Shown here: positions 59,305 through 64,000 of the stretch, one piece after another | How the letters are laid out: each line of letters begins with the position of its first letter | How positions within the stretch are numbered: the first letter of the stretch is position 1 | From: Fen-455 sp049514105 | GTDB lineage: Bacteria; Actinomycetota; Acidimicrobiia; Acidimicrobiales; Bog-793 | Length of the DNA: 64,000 nt | NCBI GenBank assembly: GCA_049514105.1 | Contig: JBEKVJ010000002.1 | Coordinates: 1-64,000 of the forward strand | Direction of reading: 5' to 3' | Program-made: the position numbers and the translations under genes | Notes under the pieces: generated by a model | Database searches by the model: none | The model's input: the letters and a program-made list of their open reading frames with translations, nothing else | Told to the model about the DNA's origin: nothing

Positions 59305-60387
59305 TCAGTCCCACGCCCAGCCGCCCGAGCTCTCTGCAGCCGGGGTTCTTAGCTCGCTTCGGATCAGCATCGACTTGTAGTCAACGGGACGCGAAGAGCT
59401 GTGGCTCGAGGATCCGGTACCCTGCGCCCCGGAACTCTGGTGGTCGTCGTGGTGAGCTTCGTAGCGATAGCCCAGGCCGCGAATCGTGACGATACGCACC
59501 GGGTTCTCCGGGTCGTCCTCGATCCGGGCGCGCAACCGGTTGATCAGGGTCGAGAGGATCTTCCCGCTGCCGTCGAAGTCTGAACCCCAGATGCGCTCGA
59601 GCAAGGTCCGGCGCAACAAAAGCATGCCCGCCCCGCGCAGGAGCTCCTCGAGGAGACGGAACTCCTGTCGGGTGAGCTCGACCCGCTCGCCTCGAACGAA
59701 GACCTCGTGCCGGTCCGGATCCAGCTGGAGGTCGTCGACCACCAGAACTTCCGGATTCGTCGGTTCCGCCGTCGCGGTGGAAGCAACTGCCGGTGCGGCC
59801 GCGGGCGGTGACCCAGCTGCCTCGGCGCGGCGCGGAACGCTGCGGCGAAGCACGGCTCGGATGCGAGCGACAAGAACTCTGATGGGGTAAGGCCTGGCAA
59901 GGAAATCGTCCGCACCGACCTCCATCGCAAGCACGACGTCTAGCTCGTCAGAGCGCGAGCTCAACACGATCACCGGAACGGCAGTAAATGTCTCCCTGAT
60001 GTGCCTCGTCAGATCTATCCCAGAAAAGCCAGGCAGAATCGCATCAACGATCACGATATCTGGGCTGATGGCGCGTAGTACTTCGAGCCCGGACGCGCCA
60101 TCTCTGACCCACGTCACCGCGAAACCCTCGCGCTCGAGCCCGACTCGGATGGCTGCACCTTGGGTCTCGTCACCCTCGACGACAAGGACGGTGGTAGCGC
60201 CTCGAAGTGGACCCACCGGTTCTTGGGCATCTCTAGAATCCGAACGGAGCACGATCGATTCGTCTGTCGCGTCGTCCGCTGGCGGGCCGGGCACTGACTC
60301 GTGCCTGAGTTCGACATCACGGGCGTGACCAGCATCGCTCTCAGCGACGTCAACCAGTTTCGCGAGGATTGGATCCCACAGAGCCAC
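59305..60387 (-). CDS. OmpR-family response regulator with atypical receiver
   Basis: 360 residues. About 65 unmatched N-terminal residues precede the receiver (VLVVEGDETQGAAIRVGLER, phospho-acceptor Asp in IVIVDAILPGFSG). The acidic pair is EG instead of ED/DD and the conserved Lys of DDYxxKPF is Arg (ADDFLARPYP). A disordered linker leads to a PhoB-type winged helix (RGERVELTRQEFRLLEELLR, ILSTLINRLRARIEDDPENP, IVTIRGLGYRYE), then a Ser-rich tail of 50 residues. No histidine kinase gene is adjacent. GTG 60387 follows TAGGTT by 9 nt. Confidence 0.88.
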   Translation of the reverse strand: MALWDPILAKLVDVAESDAGHARDVELRHESVPGPPADDATDESIVLRSDSRDAQEPVGPLRGATTVLVVEGDETQGAAIRVGLEREGFAVTWVRDGASGLEVLRAISPDIVIVDAILPGFSGIDLTRHIRETFTAVPVIVLSSRSDELDVVLAMEVGADDFLARPYPIRVLVARIRAVLRRSVPRRAEAAGSPPAAAPAVASTATAEPTNPEVLVVDDLQLDPDRHEVFVRGERVELTRQEFRLLEELLRGAGMLLLRRTLLERIWGSDFDGSGKILSTLINRLRARIEDDPENPVRIVTIRGLGYRYEAHHDDHQSSGAQGTGSSSHSSSRPVDYKSMLIRSELRTPAAESSGGWAWD

Positions 60388-60830
60388 GGCGGACGCAACC
60401 TAAACAAAGCCCATGAACGCAGCATGAATCGTGGTCGCCGTGATGATGAAGCTCGGGTGAATGTTGCGTCACACACTGCGCCATAACCGATCCTGTGATG
60501 GGCCGCACGGAGGGTTAGTGTCGGTCCTCAGATCAGTCCGAGACCATTCGACGAGTCGCATCACAGCCCAAAGGTGATCCGTTCGCCTTCTCCGGTACTG
60601 AGCTCCCCGTACCGCGGCCCGCCCTCGCCAATCCCTTATCGGCTGACTTCGCTCGGTTAAATCACGAAAGACACGAGGGCCGATCTCACTGTGTGGCCGG
60701 AGGATCGCGTCGTCGAAAACCAGCTAAAGAAGGACCTTGAGGGTATCGCCACCCTCTGATGCGCCTAGAAGGAGGGACCGAAGCGAAGTCGTCGAAGTTG
60801 TCAGATCGAAAGAGTTGGGCCGTATTCGTC
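60388..60830. other. Intergenic region between pyrE and the response regulator
   Basis: 443 bp. It contains the minus-strand -10 candidate TAGGTT (60402-60397) for the regulator gene and a small perfect hairpin GAGGGT/ACCCTC (60739-60756). No frame here looks like a gene and no T-run terminator was seen. Confidence 0.4.
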
Positions 60831-61403
60831 TCAAGTCGTCGCGCCTGCGGCATCTAGCTCGGACGCAGTAAAAAGGGGCGTCACGCTAAGCCCTGCGCCC
60901 TTGAGAAGACCATGGTCGCCGTGGCTTCGGTCAATGATGCACAGCACGTGATCGACGTTCGCTCCGAGCCTGCGGAGGTCTTCTGTCGACATCGCGACCT
61001 GTCCTCCCGTTGTAATCACGTCCTCGACGACAAGGACACGCCGACCCCAGAGGGGACGGCCTTCGGCGAGCTTGGCGGTGCCGTACTGCTTTGCCACCTT
61101 GCGCACGAACACGGCCTCGAGTCCCGTCGCGAGGGAGAGCGCCGTCGCTATTGGAACGCCACCGAGCTCAAGGCCCGCGAGAACCTCTGTGCCGGGTGGT
61201 ATGAGGGGGACCGCGTGGGCCGCCACCTCCCGTAAGAGCTCCGGAGCGCCTTCGAACTGGTACTTATCGAAGTAGTAGTCCGCGATCTGGCCAGAGCGAA
61301 GGGTGAAGGTCCCGGTCAACCGGCAGCAGCCGTTGATGCGAGCGGCGAGCGTAGGTCTGTCCATCGCCGACATTCTGTCGCGTAGCTCAAGGTCAGCGGT
61401 CAT
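60831..61403 (-). CDS. pyrE: Orotate phosphoribosyltransferase
   Basis: 190 residues from ATG 61403. Features: LTGTFTLRSGQIADYYFDKY, FEGAPELLREVAAHAVPLIP, LAGLELGGVPIATALSLATG, VFVRKVAKQYGTAKLAEG and the PRPP loop VLVVEDVITTGGQVAMSTED. It makes OMP from orotate and PRPP in pyrimidine biosynthesis. Later ATG codons (61373, 61364) are possible starts because the first 12 residues are not conserved. It stands alone here, separate from other pyr genes. Confidence 0.93.
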   Translation of the reverse strand: MTADLELRDRMSAMDRPTLAARINGCCRLTGTFTLRSGQIADYYFDKYQFEGAPELLREVAAHAVPLIPPGTEVLAGLELGGVPIATALSLATGLEAVFVRKVAKQYGTAKLAEGRPLWGRRVLVVEDVITTGGQVAMSTEDLRRLGANVDHVLCIIDRSHGDHGLLKGAGLSVTPLFTASELDAAGATT

Positions 61404-61511
61404 AAACCCGATACCCACTCTTGGTGATATGAAAACGCACGGTGCGCGCGCGGCCTACCATCAGGGGACGTTGGCGGTCTGGGTGAAACTGACGTGAAAG
61501 GCGGGAGGAAC

Positions 61512-64000
61512 GTGAAACTGTCGCGGAAGTTGGCGTCGACATTGCACGTCGCTTCGATATTCGCCCTCGGCGCAGTACTTGTGCCCCTTCTTGCAACCGC
61601 TGCCGGGGCGCAGACGATCAGCCAGACCGGAGACGAGACTGGAACGACAACGGTGGCGCTCAGCTCGTCGTTCAGCTTCCAGATCGAAACGGCAGGTGGA
61701 GACGGACAGCCGCTCGTCTTCACCGCCTCGGGTCCCTCCAGTCCTGCGGGCCTTTTCGTCTCTTCAGGCGGTGTCATCTCGTCGGGAGACACGACGCTTG
61801 ATACTGGCACCTACACCCTCACCGGCAGTGTCGACGACGACGTTCCAGCGGACACCGGGCCATGGACCTACGCGCTCACCGTTAGCGCGACGACGCTCAA
61901 CCAGACCTCGGCAACCTCGGGCTCGACAACGCCAGCAGCCAGCTCGACCTTCAGCGCGAATCTGACGGCGAGCGGCGGTACAGGTGTGGTCACATTCTCC
62001 GCGTCGGGCGCATCTACCCCCCCAGGACTTTCCGTATCAGACGGCGTCGTCTCGTCTGGTGGCGCGACGCTCAATTCGGACAGCTATTCCATCACGGGCA
62101 CAGACTCGGATATCTACGGCGACGACGGGTCATGGACATACACCTTGACGGTGGCGATCGCCCAAACCTCACCTTTCTCCGGCACCGTGGCCGCCGGATC
62201 ACCTTTCAACGGTCAGCTGAATTCTGATGGTGGAGTGGGCACTGTCTCCTACTCCCAGGTGAGTGGATCGGATGACATAACCGTCTCGAGCAGCGGAGCC
62301 ATCTTTGCTTCGGACACATTGCCAGCGGGCACTTACATAGCCTCAGGCACCGACAGCGACACCGATGTGCCCGCCAACACCGGCACCTGGACATACACCT
62401 TGACGGTGGCGATCGCCCAAACCTCACCTTTCTCCGGCACCGTGGCCGCCGGATCACCTTTCAACGGTCAGCTGAATTCTGACGGTGGAGCGGGCACTGT
62501 CTCCTACTCCCAGGAGAGTGGATCGGATGACATAACCGTCTCAAGCAGCGGAGCCATCTTTGCTTCCGACACATTGCCAGCGGGCACTTACATAGCCTCA
62601 GGCACCGACAGCGACACCGATGTGCCCGCCAACACCGGCACCTGGACCTTCACCTTGACTGTCAACATCGCTCAGGCGTCACCTCTGTCGGGCTCGACCA
62701 CTCCGGACGCCAGCGGCATGTTCACCGACCAGCTGAAAACGAACGGTACGACTGCGCAGGTCAGATTCCTTGCCAGCGGCCCCTCAAGCCCGCCGGGCCT
62801 CACTGTCACCATCGGGGGCGACGTACAGACAACAGGCACTCTCTCGCTGGGCACGTACACGCTCCATGGCACCGACTCCGACGTCGCCGGTGATGTCGGA
62901 ACCTGGACCTACGCGCTTGCGGTCGCGAGCACGACGATCGAGCAAAACCCGCAGACGGGCTCGACGACGACCACGGGCAGCCCAACTTTCACCGACCAGC
63001 TGGTGACGAGTGGCGGAGTTACCGGATCGGTCGACTTCACGACTACGGCATCCTCCGGCCCCCCCGGAGTGTCCGTCAGCGAAACCGGTGCGGTGTCAAC
63101 GACGGGTCAACTCGCAGTCGGCGTCTACACCGCCTCGGGCACGGACTCCGACGGCCTCTCGTACGGCGACACCGGGCACTGGAGCTACACCCTTGATGTG
63201 ACAGGCGTGACAATCGAGCAGGGCTCGCCGACCGGCAACGGTCCTATGGTCACTCCCGCCGGCAGCGCAGGCTGGACTGACGAGCTGGACACATCCGGTG
63301 GGATCGAAGGCGTCACCTTCGTAGTCACAAGCATCCCGACCTCGACCGCACTCGCCGTCAGCTCCTCGGGTGCTGTGTCAACGACAGGCCAGCTCGCTGT
63401 CGGTTCGTACAGCATCTCAGGGACCGACGCGGACGCTTACGGAGACATAGGAACGTGGAACTACACCCTGATCGTCTCTCCTGCAACCCTCGTCCAAAGC
63501 GCTCCCCAGACGAACTCGGTCGCCCCGAGCGCCAGCGCTAGCTTCAAGACGCAACTGAACACCCAGAACAACGTCGGGGCACTCAGCTTCGTCACCTTCT
63601 CGACATCCGGACCTACTGGCGCGACAACCGGGATCGTGGTCTCCTCTTCGGGCGTGGTCTCTGCGACCGGGACGCTCGAGTTAGGCACATACCGCGCCTC
63701 GGGTAGCGACACCGATGCCTACGGCGACACCGGGGCATGGTCTTTCACCTTGACCGTTTCCGCGAGCGCGATCACTCAGCTCGGTCCCTTCGCTAACTCG
63801 AAGGTGCTCACGCCCGCCACGAGCTCGAGCTTCACCGATCAGCTGAAAACCACCACCAGCAAGGTCACCTTCACCGTCACTGCGTCGAGCCCAACTGGGC
63901 TTGTCGTCTCGGCCTCTGGGCGCGTCTCGACTAAGGGAGCTCTCGCCGCCGGCACCTACACGGTCTCGGGCACCGACTCGGACGGCTTGGGTGACCATGG
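61512..64000 (+). CDS. Large secreted protein of Ig-like tandem repeats (cut by window end)
   Basis: Open frame of 829 codons from GTG 61512 (GGGAGGA just before it; GTG 61494 also in frame) to the window end. A signal peptide (ASIFALGAVLVPLLATAAGA, then QTI) is followed by about nine repeats of 75-90 residues. Each has the pattern FxxQLxTSGG, LxVSxxGxVSxxGxLxxGTY, SGTDSDxxGDxGxWxYTLTV. These are Ig-like or cadherin-like beta sandwiches rich in Ser/Thr/Gly; the Asp-rich DSDxYGD turns could bind calcium. A surface adhesin or matrix protein is likely. The C-terminal anchor is outside the window. Confidence 0.85.
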   Translation, partial: MKLSRKLASTLHVASIFALGAVLVPLLATAAGAQTISQTGDETGTTTVALSSSFSFQIETAGGDGQPLVFTASGPSSPAGLFVSSGGVISSGDTTLDTGTYTLTGSVDDDVPADTGPWTYALTVSATTLNQTSATSGSTTPAASSTFSANLTASGGTGVVTFSASGASTPPGLSVSDGVVSSGGATLNSDSYSITGTDSDIYGDDGSWTYTLTVAIAQTSPFSGTVAAGSPFNGQLNSDGGVGTVSYSQVSGSDDITVSSSGAIFASDTLPAGTYIASGTDSDTDVPANTGTWTYTLTVAIAQTSPFSGTVAAGSPFNGQLNSDGGAGTVSYSQESGSDDITVSSSGAIFASDTLPAGTYIASGTDSDTDVPANTGTWTFTLTVNIAQASPLSGSTTPDASGMFTDQLKTNGTTAQVRFLASGPSSPPGLTVTIGGDVQTTGTLSLGTYTLHGTDSDVAGDVGTWTYALAVASTTIEQNPQTGSTTTTGSPTFTDQLVTSGGVTGSVDFTTTASSGPPGVSVSETGAVSTTGQLAVGVYTASGTDSDGLSYGDTGHWSYTLDVTGVTIEQGSPTGNGPMVTPAGSAGWTDELDTSGGIEGVTFVVTSIPTSTALAVSSSGAVSTTGQLAVGSYSISGTDADAYGDIGTWNYTLIVSPATLVQSAPQTNSVAPSASASFKTQLNTQNNVGALSFVTFSTSGPTGATTGIVVSSSGVVSATGTLELGTYRASGSDTDAYGDTGAWSFTLTVSASAITQLGPFANSKVLTPATSSSFTDQLKTTTSKVTFTVTASSPTGLVVSASGRVSTKGALAAGTYTVSGTDSDGLGDH
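62133..62642 (+). repeat. Two near-identical 255-bp tandem units inside the Ig-like protein gene
   Basis: Unit 1 spans 62133-62387 and unit 2 spans 62388-62642, each 85 codons. Apart from a few bases at the left edge, I count about five differences between them, whereas other repeats in the gene have diverged widely. This points to a recent duplication, and to possible copy-number change or assembly collapse. Confidence 0.8.

Noticed and set aside
1..64000. tRNA, rRNA, CRISPR arrays, prophage or intact insertion sequences
   Set aside because: Scanned intergenic regions for T-arm motifs, repeat-spacer patterns and transposase motifs; none found by eye. A tRNAscan or ISfinder search was not possible.

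Overview
The window is GC-rich, densely coded DNA from an actinobacterium. The markers are a Bpa-type proteasome activator (22853-23368), a DUF3151 protein, a DUF459 lipoprotein hydrolase, an Rv2578c-type radical SAM protein, DUF1707 and PspC proteins, a SigE-family sigma factor and an actinobacterial deoC/ALDH/ALDH block. Many genes have a TANNNT -10 box 5-7 nt before the start codon, which points to leaderless mRNAs. I cannot fix the class from sequence alone; a deep lineage such as Acidimicrobiia is a guess. No tRNA, rRNA, CRISPR array or intact insertion sequence was seen.

Layout. 1-1350: sugar kinase (cut by the window edge), cupin and a ParB-like protein. 2211-10386: a catabolic block with a threonine aldolase, a cyclase-family hydrolase and a SorC regulator on the minus strand, then a sugar ABC importer without an ATPase and an aldo/keto reductase on the plus strand; its relaxed codon use and TTA codons suggest acquisition. 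10834-20543: MarR plus ABC exporter, a TrpB2-type synthase, DUF3151, an SGNH lipoprotein, two phosphoribosyltransferases, a flavin disulfide oxidoreductase and an MBL-Rieske protein. 20535-28397: two full-length GGDEF-EAL proteins flank bpa and a UvrD-type helicase with a possible SOS box on its start codon. 28550-28792: a run of six hairpins, probably a structured RNA, before an MFS transporter. 30322-34601: DUF1707 and PspC proteins, a PspC-histidine kinase with its LuxR-type regulator, and tryptophanase.

35641-44150 is an accessory region of secreted and membrane-anchored proteins of unknown role. It contains a SigE-family sigma factor translationally coupled to a membrane-anchored BNR propeller protein, a GntR regulator, and two related anchored proteins, one of them frameshifted. 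44125-45865 is a radical SAM plus 3-methyladenine glycosylase operon behind a second copy of the same possible SOS box.

45941-57900 is a nucleoside salvage cluster: cytidine deaminase, thymidine phosphorylase, adenosine deaminase, purine nucleoside phosphorylase, a phosphosugar mutase, deoxyribose-phosphate aldolase and two aldehyde dehydrogenases. Together they would turn nucleosides into free bases, glycolytic intermediates and acetate-level carbon. A catalytically degenerate GGDEF-EAL protein is coupled to deoA. Arginine deiminase, an atypical OmpR-type regulator and pyrE follow. The window ends inside a large secreted protein of Ig-like repeats with a recent 255-bp duplication.
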